A stretch of 64,000 nucleotides of DNA from Holdemanella porci (GTDB lineage Bacteria; Bacillota_I; Bacilli_A; Erysipelotrichales; Erysipelotrichaceae). The position numbers and the translations under genes were made by a program. Under the pieces are notes generated by a model. That model was given only the letters and a program-made list of their open reading frames with translations. It ran no database searches and was not told where the DNA came from. The stretch lies in the NCBI RefSeq assembly GCF_019052655.1, contig NZ_JAHQVB010000004.1, positions 1-64,000 of the forward strand. The letters are read 5' to 3'. The first letter of the stretch is position 1; each line of letters opens with the position of its first letter. Below, piece by piece: positions 26,078 through 35,434 of the stretch.

Positions 26078-28441
26078 ATGAATTTAAGTCATACAGTAAA
26101 AGTAGTTGGTAGTGTAGTGTTGAGTGCAGTTATGGCAGGAAGTATGATGCCTGTGACTGTATTTGCGCAAAGTAATGATGAAAATCCTACAGAAAAAACA
26201 GAAACTGTTTATTCTGTATTAAACTCTGATGGTTCCATCAGCGATACAATCGTATCTAGCTGGTTACATGATGAGGATGGAATTAATAATATTAAAGAAA
26301 CTTTAAACTTAACAGATGTTAAGAACATTAAATCAAATGAAAAACCTTCAAAAGATGGAAATACATATACATGGAATGCGAAAGGAAATGATGTGTATTA
26401 TGAAGGAACAGCCACAAAACAACTTCCAGTGTCTGTTAAGATTCGTTATGAATTAGATGGTCAAGAGATGTCTGCAAAAGATATGGAAGGTAAGTCTGGT
26501 CATTTGAAATTAACTATTTCTTTCACAAATAATTATTCAGAAGTTAAAAATATCAATGGCAAATCTATCGTAATTCACCCTAGTTATTTAGCTGGTGGTA
26601 TGTTGAATATGAGTACTGGCAAGTTCTCAAATGTAAAATGTGAATCTGGTAAGATTGTTAATGATGGAACAAATGAAATGTTGGCATTTGCGAATATTCC
26701 AGGCTTGAATGAAACATTAAAATCTGCAGGTTTAGACAAAGTAAATAATCAATTAGGAATCAGTGATGATGTAACAGTAGAAGCGGATGTCAATGATTTT
26801 GATTTAGGATCTATAATGGTTGGCATGACAAATGAAATTGATTTGGCAAGTGAATTAGGTGAAATTGGTTCTGTATCTGAATTAACAGATGGCGTTAACC
26901 AATTAATTGAAGCCGACAATCAATTGATCGATGGATCAAAACAATTGTATGATGGAACAACTCAATTAAAAGAACAAGCCGCTCCGTTAACAGGTTCATC
27001 TGATCAGGTAAGACAATTATCTGCAGGTGCTATCCAATTAAATGATGGTGTTAAAGCCTTACAAACAGGTATTAGCCAATATACGGCTGGTGCTAGTGCA
27101 ATCAATGAGGGTGTTGACCAGTTGTATGGTATTCCTCAAAATGTGGGTTTAATTCAATCTGCCGTTACAACTTCAACGGAGGAACAAGCAAGTTTAGTGG
27201 ATGGTTCGCAAGCTGTTGCAGATGGGTTAGGACAATTATTAGATCAATTAAATGGATCTAATGTAACAGCATCAGTTAAAGAAATGAATACACTTTTAGA
27301 TGGTTCTAAAACAAAACTACAAGGAATGGCTGATACTTTAGCTACAGATAAAAAAACTCTTGAAGATATGCAAACAGATTTAACCAATGCATCTACTAAA
27401 TTATCTGGTTTGTCTAATTTAAAAAATGAATTGGATAATTTGGGTAATGAAATTGTAACTAAAGAAACACAGAATAATACTGCGATTGCAGACTATAATT
27501 CGAAGAAAAAAACAGTTAATGATGAAATCACTGCTATTAAAAATAGTATGAAGACTGAGATTGAAACATCTATTGGTACACTAAGTACAGCTAAAAAGGC
27601 ATTAAATGATGCTGGCAAGACTGATGAAGCATATAGTATTCAAACTCAAATCGATGCATTGGAAGCAGAAAAAGCTAATGTAGATGCAATTAGTACAATT
27701 GAAGAATTATCTGAATTGCAGACTTTAACAGAGGAATTCAAAACATTAAATGATACTCTAGTAACTGTTCAATCTACTGTTTCAGAAATGAGTACATTAG
27801 TAAGTAAATCAATTAGCAATTTAGAAGGTTTAGCAACAGATGTTAATACAGCATTGACTACAATTGATACATTAAGTCAAACTTTATCTGGATCAACTAA
27901 AAAAGTTGAAGGTATGCAAACTATGCTTAACAGTTTAAAACCTGGAGTTACAGAACTATACAATGGAGCGTTAAAAATTAATGCTGGAGCAATTAACTTA
28001 GGAAATAAGTTGGGTGAACTACAAACTGCTTCAAAATCTGGTGTAGATAAAATCAAAGCTGGTACTACTCAATTAACATCAAACAATGCTACATTAAATG
28101 GTGGTGCTAGTGCATTATCACAGGCAACAGGAACACTTGCTGGACAGAGTGGAACATTCAATGAAATGGCTGATGGATTAGATACATTGGGTAAGGCATT
28201 TGAAACATTGAATGATGGTGCTAAACAATTGTATGAGGGTAACGAACAATTCAAATCTGAAGGATTGGATCAATTAAAAGAAAAGGTAGATTTAGGTGTT
28301 GGAGAACTTGAAACATTACAAAGTGTAATGGATGAAATCAAAGCTATGAACAAAGAATATGCTTCTTACTCTGGTGCTCCAGAAGGTGCTACAGTAACTA
28401 GTCGCTACGTATTCCGTACTAAGGAAGAAAGTTCTAAATAG
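26078..28441 (+). CDS. Secreted protein with X-X-X-Leu-X-X-Gly heptad repeats (YhgE/Pip-like partner of the MMPL exporter)
   Basis: The 787-residue product begins with a signal peptide (about residues 1-31, ending MPVTVFAQ). A beta-rich domain (about 35-265) follows, then a long helical region with repeated L-x-x-G heptads (QLIDGSKQLYDGTTQL, QLSAGAIQLNDGVKALQTG, LYNGALKINAGAINLG) interrupted by a coiled coil around 420-560. I see no C-terminal membrane helix or sortase motif, unlike typical YhgE/Pip proteins. The start at 26078 follows AAAGGAG; the frame extends to 26039 inside the exporter. The pairing suggests an extracytoplasmic adaptor for the exporter (inference). Confidence 0.85.
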   Translation: MNLSHTVKVVGSVVLSAVMAGSMMPVTVFAQSNDENPTEKTETVYSVLNSDGSISDTIVSSWLHDEDGINNIKETLNLTDVKNIKSNEKPSKDGNTYTWNAKGNDVYYEGTATKQLPVSVKIRYELDGQEMSAKDMEGKSGHLKLTISFTNNYSEVKNINGKSIVIHPSYLAGGMLNMSTGKFSNVKCESGKIVNDGTNEMLAFANIPGLNETLKSAGLDKVNNQLGISDDVTVEADVNDFDLGSIMVGMTNEIDLASELGEIGSVSELTDGVNQLIEADNQLIDGSKQLYDGTTQLKEQAAPLTGSSDQVRQLSAGAIQLNDGVKALQTGISQYTAGASAINEGVDQLYGIPQNVGLIQSAVTTSTEEQASLVDGSQAVADGLGQLLDQLNGSNVTASVKEMNTLLDGSKTKLQGMADTLATDKKTLEDMQTDLTNASTKLSGLSNLKNELDNLGNEIVTKETQNNTAIADYNSKKKTVNDEITAIKNSMKTEIETSIGTLSTAKKALNDAGKTDEAYSIQTQIDALEAEKANVDAISTIEELSELQTLTEEFKTLNDTLVTVQSTVSEMSTLVSKSISNLEGLATDVNTALTTIDTLSQTLSGSTKKVEGMQTMLNSLKPGVTELYNGALKINAGAINLGNKLGELQTASKSGVDKIKAGTTQLTSNNATLNGGASALSQATGTLAGQSGTFNEMADGLDTLGKAFETLNDGAKQLYEGNEQFKSEGLDQLKEKVDLGVGELETLQSVMDEIKAMNKEYASYSGAPEGATVTSRYVFRTKEESSK

Positions 28442-28446
28442 TTTAT

Positions 28447-28472
28447 AAAGGTATTCTTCGGAATGCCTTTTT
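28447..28472 (+). terminator. Terminator of the MMPL operon
   Basis: AAAGGTATTC and GGAATGCCTTT pair around a TTC loop, followed by Ts. Confidence 0.85.
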
Positions 28473-28475
28473 AAT

Positions 28476-28504
28476 TTGATATTCTTTTGTTGGCGTGTTA
28501 AAAT
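28476..28504 (+). promoter_or_regulatory. Promoter of the SCIFF peptide gene
   Basis: TTGATA (28476-28481) and TAAAAT (28499-28504) have a 17-bp spacer. It lies directly after the preceding terminator, and the gene starts 30 bases downstream with GGGGGT as RBS. Confidence 0.7.
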
Positions 28505-28534
28505 AAAGAGGAATTTATATGGGGGTATATAATC

Positions 28535-28687
28535 ATGAAACATATTAATACAGTAGATACTCGTAACTTGTGTGAAAGCGCAAAAAATGGTGGATGTGGA
28601 GAATGCCAAACTTCTTGCCAATCAGCTTGTAAAACCAGCTGCGGAATCGCTAACCAAGCTTGCGAAAATAATAAAGAAAGTAAGTAA
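28535..28687 (+). CDS. scfA: SCIFF ranthipeptide precursor with seven cysteines
   Basis: The 50-residue peptide starts MKHINTVDTRNL and holds the core CGECQTSCQSACKTSCG, nearly identical to the SCIFF (six cysteines in forty-five residues) family. These Cys residues (C21, C24, C28, C32, C36, C43) are the ones normally cross-linked as thioethers by the radical SAM maturase encoded next door. An additional Cys at position 13, in the leader part, is unusual for the family as I know it. The stop at 28687 is followed by two terminator hairpins before the maturase. Confidence 0.93.
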   Translation: MKHINTVDTRNLCESAKNGGCGECQTSCQSACKTSCGIANQACENNKESK

Positions 28688-28692
28688 TTAAG

Positions 28693-28745
28693 AAATGCCG
28701 AAGTGATTCGGCATTTTTAATGCCGCCTTTAAGGCAGCATTTTTT
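28693..28745 (+). terminator. Two tandem terminator-like hairpins between scfA and scfB
   Basis: Hairpin one (28693-28718) is AAATGCCGAA/TTCGGCATTTTT with a GTGA loop. Hairpin two (28719-28745) is ATGC-GCCTT/AAGGC-GCAT followed by T6. Together they would let the precursor be made in large excess over the maturase through partial read-through. No separate promoter for scfB is obvious. Confidence 0.75.
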
Positions 28746-28767
28746 AAATTTGAGGGAGGAAAAATAC

Positions 28768-30162
28768 ATGATTCATCAATATAAAATGTTTGATCAGAAT
28801 ATTGTATTGGATATTTGTTCAGGAAGCATTCATGTGGTAGATGAAATTGCTTATGATATGATTGCTGAATTTTTAGATAAAGATAAAAATACCTTGGTTT
28901 TAGAAATGAAGGAGAAATATCCTAGTGTTGAAACATCTGAATTAGAAGAATGTTACGACCAGATTTTAGAATTAAAAGAACAAGGTCGTTTATTTAGTGA
29001 AGATACATATGAACCTATGGCAGGACAGTTAAAGGCTAAGACAAGTGGTGTTATTAAAGCTTTATGTCTTCATATTGCCCATACTTGTAACTTGAATTGC
29101 TCGTATTGTTTTGCCAGCCAAGGAAAATACCATGGGGACCGTGCATTAATGAGTTTTGAAACGGGAAAACGAGCTCTTGATTTCTTGGTGGAAAATTCAG
29201 GAACACGCAGAAACTTAGAAGTGGATTTCTTTGGTGGAGAGCCACTAATGAACTTTGATGTGGTTAAACAATTAGTTGAGTATGCTCGTAGTATTGAAAA
29301 AGATGCTGGAAAGAATTTCCGTTTTACACTAACGACAAATGGTATGTTGATTGATGATGACGTAATTGAATTTGCGAACAAAGAAATGAGCAATGTTGTA
29401 TTAAGCTTAGATGGACGTAAAGAAGTTCATGACCGTTATCGTGTGGATTATTCTGGTAAGGGAAGTTTTGATACAATCGTTCCTAAATTCCAAAAGTTAG
29501 TAAAGGCTCGTGAAGGTAAAAATTACTATATGCGTGGTACTTTTACTCATGCCAATCCAGACTTCTTAAAAGATGTGCAACAAATGTTAGACTTAGGTTT
29601 TAGAGAATTAAGTATGGAACCTGTTGTTGCCAAGTCAGATGATCCTTCTGCACTAACTGAAGCGGATCGTGAATTTGTTATGAAACAATATGAAGATTTA
29701 GCGAAGTTGATGTTGGAATATGATGAGAAGAAAGATCCATTTACTTTCTATCACTATATGATTGATTTAAAAGGTGGACCATGTATTTATAAACGTATTT
29801 CAGGATGTGGTTCAGGAACTGAATATATGGCCGTAACACCATGGGGAGATTTATATCCTTGTCACCAATTTGTAGGAGAAGAAGCCTTTAAATTAGGAGA
29901 CATTTATACGGGTGTCACAAACAAAAAGATTCAGGATGAATTTGCATCATGTAACGTATATGCACGTAAAGAATGTGCAGATTGCTGGGCAAGACTTTAT
30001 TGTTCTGGAGGATGTGCAGCCAATGCATACCATGCGACAGGATCTGTCAAAGGTGTATATAAAGAGGGTTGTGAACTATTCTGTAAACGACTAGAGTGTG
30101 CCCTTGCCGTAGCTATTATTCGTGATATGAAAGAAAATAATCATGAAGACGCCGATTGTTAG
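28768..30162 (+). CDS. scfB: SCIFF radical SAM maturase (thioether-forming)
   Basis: The 464-residue enzyme belongs to the radical SAM/SPASM group. It has an N-terminal RiPP-recognition-like domain (1-90), the CX3CX2C cluster motif C107-NLN-C111-SY-C114, GGEPLMNFD, and a C-terminal SPASM region rich in Cys (CGSGTEYMAVTPWGDLYPC, CADCWARLYCSGGC). It forms sulfur-to-carbon cross-links in the SCIFF peptide, as CteB does. The start at 28768 has GAGGGAGGA before it; the in-frame ATG at 28720 lies in the terminator hairpin. It overlaps the next gene by 20 bases. Confidence 0.94.
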   Translation: MIHQYKMFDQNIVLDICSGSIHVVDEIAYDMIAEFLDKDKNTLVLEMKEKYPSVETSELEECYDQILELKEQGRLFSEDTYEPMAGQLKAKTSGVIKALCLHIAHTCNLNCSYCFASQGKYHGDRALMSFETGKRALDFLVENSGTRRNLEVDFFGGEPLMNFDVVKQLVEYARSIEKDAGKNFRFTLTTNGMLIDDDVIEFANKEMSNVVLSLDGRKEVHDRYRVDYSGKGSFDTIVPKFQKLVKAREGKNYYMRGTFTHANPDFLKDVQQMLDLGFRELSMEPVVAKSDDPSALTEADREFVMKQYEDLAKLMLEYDEKKDPFTFYHYMIDLKGGPCIYKRISGCGSGTEYMAVTPWGDLYPCHQFVGEEAFKLGDIYTGVTNKKIQDEFASCNVYARKECADCWARLYCSGGCAANAYHATGSVKGVYKEGCELFCKRLECALAVAIIRDMKENNHEDADC

Positions 30163-31471
30163 TTTTCTAAAATCATATCAAGAAAAATCACCTGTAAGAA
30201 TGCATATGCCAGGCCATAAAGGCGCTGGCATTCTTGGTTTTGAAGGAATGGATCTTACAGAAATTTATGGAGCTGATGAATTGTTTGCAGCAGAGGGAAT
30301 CATTAAGGAAAGTGAACAAAATGCTTCAAACTTATTTGGCTGTCCAACCTATTATTCAACGCAAGGCTCTACTTTATGCATTCAAACGATGTGCACGATA
30401 TTATGCCAAGATGCCAAAAGTAAAGGCAAGAAGCCTAAAATTCTTGCAGGAAGAAATGCGCATCGAAGTTTTATTCATGCGGCTGCACTATTAGATTTTG
30501 AGATTGAATGGTTATATGGAAATAGTGATTATTTATCTTGTAAGATACATGCAGAGGATTTAGAAAAGGCGATTATTGAAAGTCTTCCAACGGCTGTATA
30601 TCTGACCAATCCAGACTATTTAGGAAATCTTTTGGATATTAAGTCTTTAGCTAGTGTATGTAAAAAACATAATGTACTACTCGCCATCGATAATGCGCAT
30701 GGTGCATATCTTCGTTTTCTAAAAGATTCTTTATACCCTATTGATTTGGGTGCTGATCTATGTTGTGATTCGGCCCATAAAACACTGCCTGTACTTACAG
30801 GGGGAGCTTATCTTCATTTAAGTGATTCTTTGAATCAAGTATGGAAAAATGACGTTAAACATTTTATGGAATACTTTTCTTCTACAAGTCCATCCTATTT
30901 GATTATGGCATCTTTAGATGCGGCAAATGAGGTGTTGGATACTACGTTTAAAAACTCTTTGTTTGAATGTATTCAAAGAGTTGATGGATTAAAGAATACG
31001 TTGGTTCAACATGGATACACGATTTTATCTGGTGAACCCATGAAGATTACGATTTCAACAAAAGAGTTTGGCTATACTGGAAATGAAATCGCAAATCTTT
31101 TAATGGAATGTGATATCTATCCTGAATTCTATGATTCAGACTATATTGTATTAATGCCATCTCCATATAATACGAAGGATGATTTAAAACGATTAGAGAC
31201 ATGTTTATGTGGAATTGAAGGAAAGCCCATTTTAGTAAATAAACTACCAAAATTAGAACAATCTAAAAAAGCCATGAATGTGCGTCAAGCTTTATTTTCG
31301 TCAAGCATAACATTGGATGTATCTAAATCATTAGGACAAGTATGCTCCAGTGTGACTGTATCTTGTCCTCCTGCGATTCTTCCAGTGATTCCAGGAGAAG
31401 TGATTAGTGAGTCTTCTATTGAAGTCATGAAATATTATGGTATTGAAACCGTACGAGTTGTCAAAGAATGA
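30143..31471 (+). CDS. Orn/Lys/Arg decarboxylase-family PLP enzyme, short form
   Basis: The 442-residue fold-type I PLP enzyme begins with RMHMPGHKG, the hallmark of the family, and has the Schiff-base lysine in CDSAHKTLP plus the DNAHGAYL Asp motif. It lacks the wing domain of inducible E. coli enzymes, as in YaaO/SpeA proteins of Bacillota, which make polyamines from arginine, lysine or ornithine. Which substrate it takes cannot be told. The start overlaps scfB by 20 bases, which suggests cotranscription with the SCIFF genes. Confidence 0.9.
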   Translation: MKTPIVSFLKSYQEKSPVRMHMPGHKGAGILGFEGMDLTEIYGADELFAAEGIIKESEQNASNLFGCPTYYSTQGSTLCIQTMCTILCQDAKSKGKKPKILAGRNAHRSFIHAAALLDFEIEWLYGNSDYLSCKIHAEDLEKAIIESLPTAVYLTNPDYLGNLLDIKSLASVCKKHNVLLAIDNAHGAYLRFLKDSLYPIDLGADLCCDSAHKTLPVLTGGAYLHLSDSLNQVWKNDVKHFMEYFSSTSPSYLIMASLDAANEVLDTTFKNSLFECIQRVDGLKNTLVQHGYTILSGEPMKITISTKEFGYTGNEIANLLMECDIYPEFYDSDYIVLMPSPYNTKDDLKRLETCLCGIEGKPILVNKLPKLEQSKKAMNVRQALFSSSITLDVSKSLGQVCSSVTVSCPPAILPVIPGEVISESSIEVMKYYGIETVRVVKE

Positions 31472-31486
31472 CAACTCTTTTCTTTT
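31455..31486 (+). terminator. Terminator of the scf-decarboxylase operon
   Basis: GAGTTGTCA and TGACAACTC form a 9-bp stem around the stop codon, followed by TTTTCTTTT. Confidence 0.85.
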
Positions 31487-31558
31487 GTGTATGTGAAACC
31501 GCTAACAATTGAAGTATAATAAAATAAGAAATAAACATACGAAAAGGAGGAGAATCAT

Positions 31559-33490
31559 ATGTTTGACAAATTGTTTGAACCCATACAGATTCGTGGTATG
31601 GAATTAAGAAATCGTGTTGTCATGTCTGCGATGGGAACACATGAAAGTGCGGAAAGTGAAGATGGAAAGAGTGTTACAGATAAGTTGATTGCGTATCATG
31701 TGGCTCGTGCAAAAGGTGGAAATGGATTAAATACAATTGAAGTTACAAGTGTTGATGCGGCCAGTGCACCTTTTGGATTCTTGTCGATTGCCGAAGACAA
31801 ATACATTCCAGAATTTAAAAAATTAAATGATGCCGTGCATGAAGCTGGAGGAAAAACTTGCATTCAATTATGGCAAGGTGGATTAGCCGTAGCTTCAGAT
31901 CAAACGGCTCAAATTTTAGTGCCCGATGACTTACCATTAAGTCCACAATATACAGTGCCAGCTATCACAAATGAAAGATTACTCGATATAATAGATAAGT
32001 TTGGCCAAGCTGCAAAACGTGCAGTAGAAGCTGGATTTGATTGTTTAGAATTCCATTGTGCACATAACTATTTACCACACTCTATGCTTTCAGGTGGAAT
32101 TAACCATCGAAGTGATGAGTGGGGTGGCTCTTTTGAAAACCGTAAGAAATTCCCATTGGAATGTATTAAATCGATTCGTGCCAATATGCCAGAAGATATG
32201 CCACTATTCATGCGTGTAGATTGTCATGATGACATGTTAGATGGTGGATTAACGGTTGAAGAAGTGATTGAATTCTGTAAAGATGCTAAAGAATTAGGTG
32301 TTGATGTATTAAATATTAGTCGTGGAAATATATTAACGGCAGCTACATTATATGAAGTGGCACCAGTTGATATTGAAAATGGATTTAACGTAGAAGATGC
32401 TGCACGCATTCGAAAAGAAACGGGTATGTTGACAATGCCTTGTGGACGTATCAATACGCCTGAATTTGCCGAAAAAATCTTAGAAGATGACAAGGCCGAT
32501 TTAGTTGTCATGGCACGTGCTCAACTTGCCGACGCTAATTTCTGTAACAAGGCTAGAGCTGGTAAAGTCAATCAAATTCGCTATTGTATTGGATGTAACC
32601 AAGGCTGCTATGACTCATTCTGTGCATCCTTATATAATCCAGCGATTAAACACATTACTTGTATGCGAAATCCTGGCTTATTAGAAGAGGAAACATTAGG
32701 CTTAAAACCAGGATCTGCTTCTAAAAAAGTTGTCATCTTAGGTGGTGGAATTGCAGGTATGGAAGCAGCTCTAGATTTAAAAGAAACAGGTAATACACCA
32801 ATTTTATTTGAAAAGAGTGAAAGTCTTGGTGGACAATTCTTATTGGCCGGGGCTATTTCAGCTAAAAAAGACTTTAAGAATGCGGTAGATAAAATGATTT
32901 TGGATGTTCAAAAATCTGGAATTGAGGTGCACTTAAATACTGTTGTTACTAAGGAAATGCTAGAAGAAATTAAGCCGGATGCACTCATTGTTGCGATTGG
33001 GTCAAGTCCGTTTGTACTTTCAATTGAAGGTAGTGAAAGAGCTATTGTTGCACATGATGTATTGAGTGAAAAAGTAGAAGTGCCAGGTGAAAACGTCGTC
33101 ATTATTGGTGGTGGTCTTGTTGGTTTTGAAACCGCTGAATTCTTGGCTGCCAGACAAAAGAAAGTTACTGTTTTAGAAATGAAAGAAAAAGCTTTACAGG
33201 ATCTAGGTCCATTACGTCAAATTACAGCGCAGTTTGTGATGGCACAAATGCCAATCACAATTGAGACAAGTGCCACTGTAGAACGAATTGATGATCATGC
33301 AGTTGTTGCCAGTGGCAAAGAATATCCATATGATAGTGTCATTATGGCTGTTGGTTCAAAGGCAAATGATACAAGTATGTATGCCAATCTAGGTATTCCT
33401 ACATACATCGTTGGTGACTGCAAGAAAGCAGGTGTTGCTTTAGATGCATTTAAAGATGCTTATCATGCAGTATTAGAAATTAATAAGTAG
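31559..33490 (+). CDS. Old-yellow-enzyme-type Fe-S flavoprotein reductase (2,4-dienoyl-CoA reductase/BaiCD-H family), copy 1
   Basis: The 643-residue protein has an N-terminal FMN TIM barrel (to about 330), a [4Fe-4S] site C343, C346, C350, C368, and a C-terminal FAD/NAD(P)H half with two GxGxxG folds (ILGGGIAGMEA, IIGGGLVGFETA). The barrel active-site His pair is FHCAHNYL, with Asn where most relatives have Gly (HGYL). This class reduces enoyl- or dienoyl-CoA, steroid or bile-acid double bonds; no bai or beta-oxidation neighbour fixes the substrate. It lies 8 bases before its paralogue. Confidence 0.9.
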   Translation: MFDKLFEPIQIRGMELRNRVVMSAMGTHESAESEDGKSVTDKLIAYHVARAKGGNGLNTIEVTSVDAASAPFGFLSIAEDKYIPEFKKLNDAVHEAGGKTCIQLWQGGLAVASDQTAQILVPDDLPLSPQYTVPAITNERLLDIIDKFGQAAKRAVEAGFDCLEFHCAHNYLPHSMLSGGINHRSDEWGGSFENRKKFPLECIKSIRANMPEDMPLFMRVDCHDDMLDGGLTVEEVIEFCKDAKELGVDVLNISRGNILTAATLYEVAPVDIENGFNVEDAARIRKETGMLTMPCGRINTPEFAEKILEDDKADLVVMARAQLADANFCNKARAGKVNQIRYCIGCNQGCYDSFCASLYNPAIKHITCMRNPGLLEEETLGLKPGSASKKVVILGGGIAGMEAALDLKETGNTPILFEKSESLGGQFLLAGAISAKKDFKNAVDKMILDVQKSGIEVHLNTVVTKEMLEEIKPDALIVAIGSSPFVLSIEGSERAIVAHDVLSEKVEVPGENVVIIGGGLVGFETAEFLAARQKKVTVLEMKEKALQDLGPLRQITAQFVMAQMPITIETSATVERIDDHAVVASGKEYPYDSVIMAVGSKANDTSMYANLGIPTYIVGDCKKAGVALDAFKDAYHAVLEINK

Positions 33491-33498
33491 GTAGCGAT

Positions 33499-35400
33499 AT
33501 GACAACTTTATTTGATGAACTTAAAATTGGTTCAATGATATTGAAAAACCGTACCTTTATGGCTCCTATGTCTTTAGGGTATGGAGATCAAACGGGAATC
33601 CCAACACTACAAGAACAGGCATATTGGCTTGAAAGAGCTAAAGGAGAAGTAGGATGTATTATTACGGATGCGACTAGTGTTGACCCTAATACACCTTATT
33701 TAGGAAATACGCTATGTTTTAGAAGTGAAGAAAGCATTTTGGAATATAAGAAGTTTACGGATAAGATCCATGCATATGGAACAAAAATTATTCCTCAAAT
33801 TACACATCCAGGGCCAGAAAGTATCTCTTCATTCTTTGGGGTTACACCAATTTCTAGTAGTGGCTATTTAAATTCGATGTACCAACAAACTCGTGAATTA
33901 AAAATAGAAGAAATTCCAAACATTATTTCCATGTATGCAAATACTTCTTATCAGGCAAAACAGGCTGGTTTTGATGGAATTGAACTGCATTGTGCTCACG
34001 GCTATATGCTTCTAGGCTCTTTCTTGAGTCCTTTAAAAAATAAGCGAACAGATGAATATGGTGGCAATCTAATGCATCGTGCACGCTTATTATTTGAAGT
34101 GGTAGAAGCGATTAAATCAAAATGTGGAGATGATTTTCCAATTATTTTAAGAATGTCTGGATCTGAGAAGATTCCAGGTGGAAATACAATTGAAGATACA
34201 CTTCAATTGATACCTGAATTAGAAAAAAGAGGTGTTGATGCCTTTGAAATTTCGGGTGGATCTCAATATGAATTGCCAAACAAAATTATGCCAAGTCATG
34301 GAGAAGAGTGTGCAACCAATTTGAAAGAAGCTTTAAGAATCAAAGAAATCAGTCACGTACCCGTATTGTTGGTGGGAAAGATTAATGAAGCGAAATTGGC
34401 TCGTTCTTTAGTGGAGGAAGAGAAAGTCGATGGTATTGTACTAGGTCGTGCTTTACTTGCAGATCCAGATTTTGTCAAGAAGGCAAAAGAACATAAAGAT
34501 GCACAAATTGCACCTTGTACAGGATGTCTTGCAGGATGTGTTGGACAACAAACAAAGCGGTTATATGGAACTTGCGTGATTAATCCATTCTGTGGTCATG
34601 AAATGGAAATAAAGATAGAACCAACTGTTTCGAATAAAAAAATTATGATTGTAGGTGGCGGAATCGGTGGATTAAGCACTGCAAGAATGTGTTCTTTAAG
34701 AGGACTTGATGTAGAAGTTTTTGAAAAAAGTGATGTGTTAGGTGGACAGATCAATCTTGCTAGCAAGATTACACCGAAAAAAGAAATGCATAAATGGATT
34801 GATTATTTAGAAAATGAATGTCAAAGATTGCATATTCCAGTTCATTTAAATCATGAAGTGAAAGTGAATGATGTACATAATTTTGATGTGATTCTAGTAT
34901 GTAATGGTTCTATTCCAAATAAACCAAATGGAGATGCCTATACAGCACATGATATTTTAGGTGATAAAGTCGATGTGCATGGAAATATCCTTGTCGTAGG
35001 TGGAGGCATGGTTGGCGTTGAGGCAAGTGAATATATTTGTGAAAAGCACCCGGATGCACATGTTACAATTTTGGAAATGAAAAAGAATATAGGTGATGGA
35101 GAATCTCCGGCAAACTTAGTTTCTACAATGACTCGTATTCAAAGTCTACCAATCAAGGCACTAACAGAAACAAAACTTGTATCAGTAGAAGATGGTGTTA
35201 AGGTTGAAAAAGGTGGAGAAACACAAAATTTAGGAAAATTTGACTTTATCGTATATGCGACAGGCTCAAAACCAGACCCAAGTCTATATGAAGCTATTAG
35301 AGAAACGGGAAAAGAAACATACTTATTTGGTGATGCATCATGTGTAGCACAAGCTTTGGAAGCAGTTCGTGATGGCGTAAATATTGCATTAAAACTATAA
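33499..35400 (+). CDS. Old-yellow-enzyme-type Fe-S flavoprotein reductase, copy 2
   Basis: The 633-residue protein has the same three-part architecture: FMN barrel with LHCAHGYM (H164, H167), cluster cysteines C340, C343, C347, C359, then IVGGGIGGLSTA and VVGGGMVGVEA in the FAD/NADH half. It is clearly divergent from copy 1, which suggests two substrates or a heteromeric pair rather than a recent duplication. Both are cotranscribed and end in a shared terminator. Confidence 0.9.
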   Translation: MTTLFDELKIGSMILKNRTFMAPMSLGYGDQTGIPTLQEQAYWLERAKGEVGCIITDATSVDPNTPYLGNTLCFRSEESILEYKKFTDKIHAYGTKIIPQITHPGPESISSFFGVTPISSSGYLNSMYQQTRELKIEEIPNIISMYANTSYQAKQAGFDGIELHCAHGYMLLGSFLSPLKNKRTDEYGGNLMHRARLLFEVVEAIKSKCGDDFPIILRMSGSEKIPGGNTIEDTLQLIPELEKRGVDAFEISGGSQYELPNKIMPSHGEECATNLKEALRIKEISHVPVLLVGKINEAKLARSLVEEEKVDGIVLGRALLADPDFVKKAKEHKDAQIAPCTGCLAGCVGQQTKRLYGTCVINPFCGHEMEIKIEPTVSNKKIMIVGGGIGGLSTARMCSLRGLDVEVFEKSDVLGGQINLASKITPKKEMHKWIDYLENECQRLHIPVHLNHEVKVNDVHNFDVILVCNGSIPNKPNGDAYTAHDILGDKVDVHGNILVVGGGMVGVEASEYICEKHPDAHVTILEMKKNIGDGESPANLVSTMTRIQSLPIKALTETKLVSVEDGVKVEKGGETQNLGKFDFIVYATGSKPDPSLYEAIRETGKETYLFGDASCVAQALEAVRDGVNIALKL

Positions 35401-35403
35401 GAA

Positions 35404-35434
35404 AAGAAGTGAAGTCTTAATCGGCTTCACTTTT
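35404..35434. terminator. Bidirectional terminator
   Basis: AAGTGAAG and CTTCACTT pair, with the nitroreductase stop codon in the loop and A or T runs on both sides. Confidence 0.8.

Noticed and set aside
28720-28768. Earlier start for the SCIFF maturase
   Set aside because: The extra 16 codons lie in a terminator hairpin, and a good RBS sits before 28768.
31559-35400. A bile-acid (bai) operon
   Set aside because: Only the two reductases are present; no CoA ligase, dehydratase or bile-acid transporter lies nearby.
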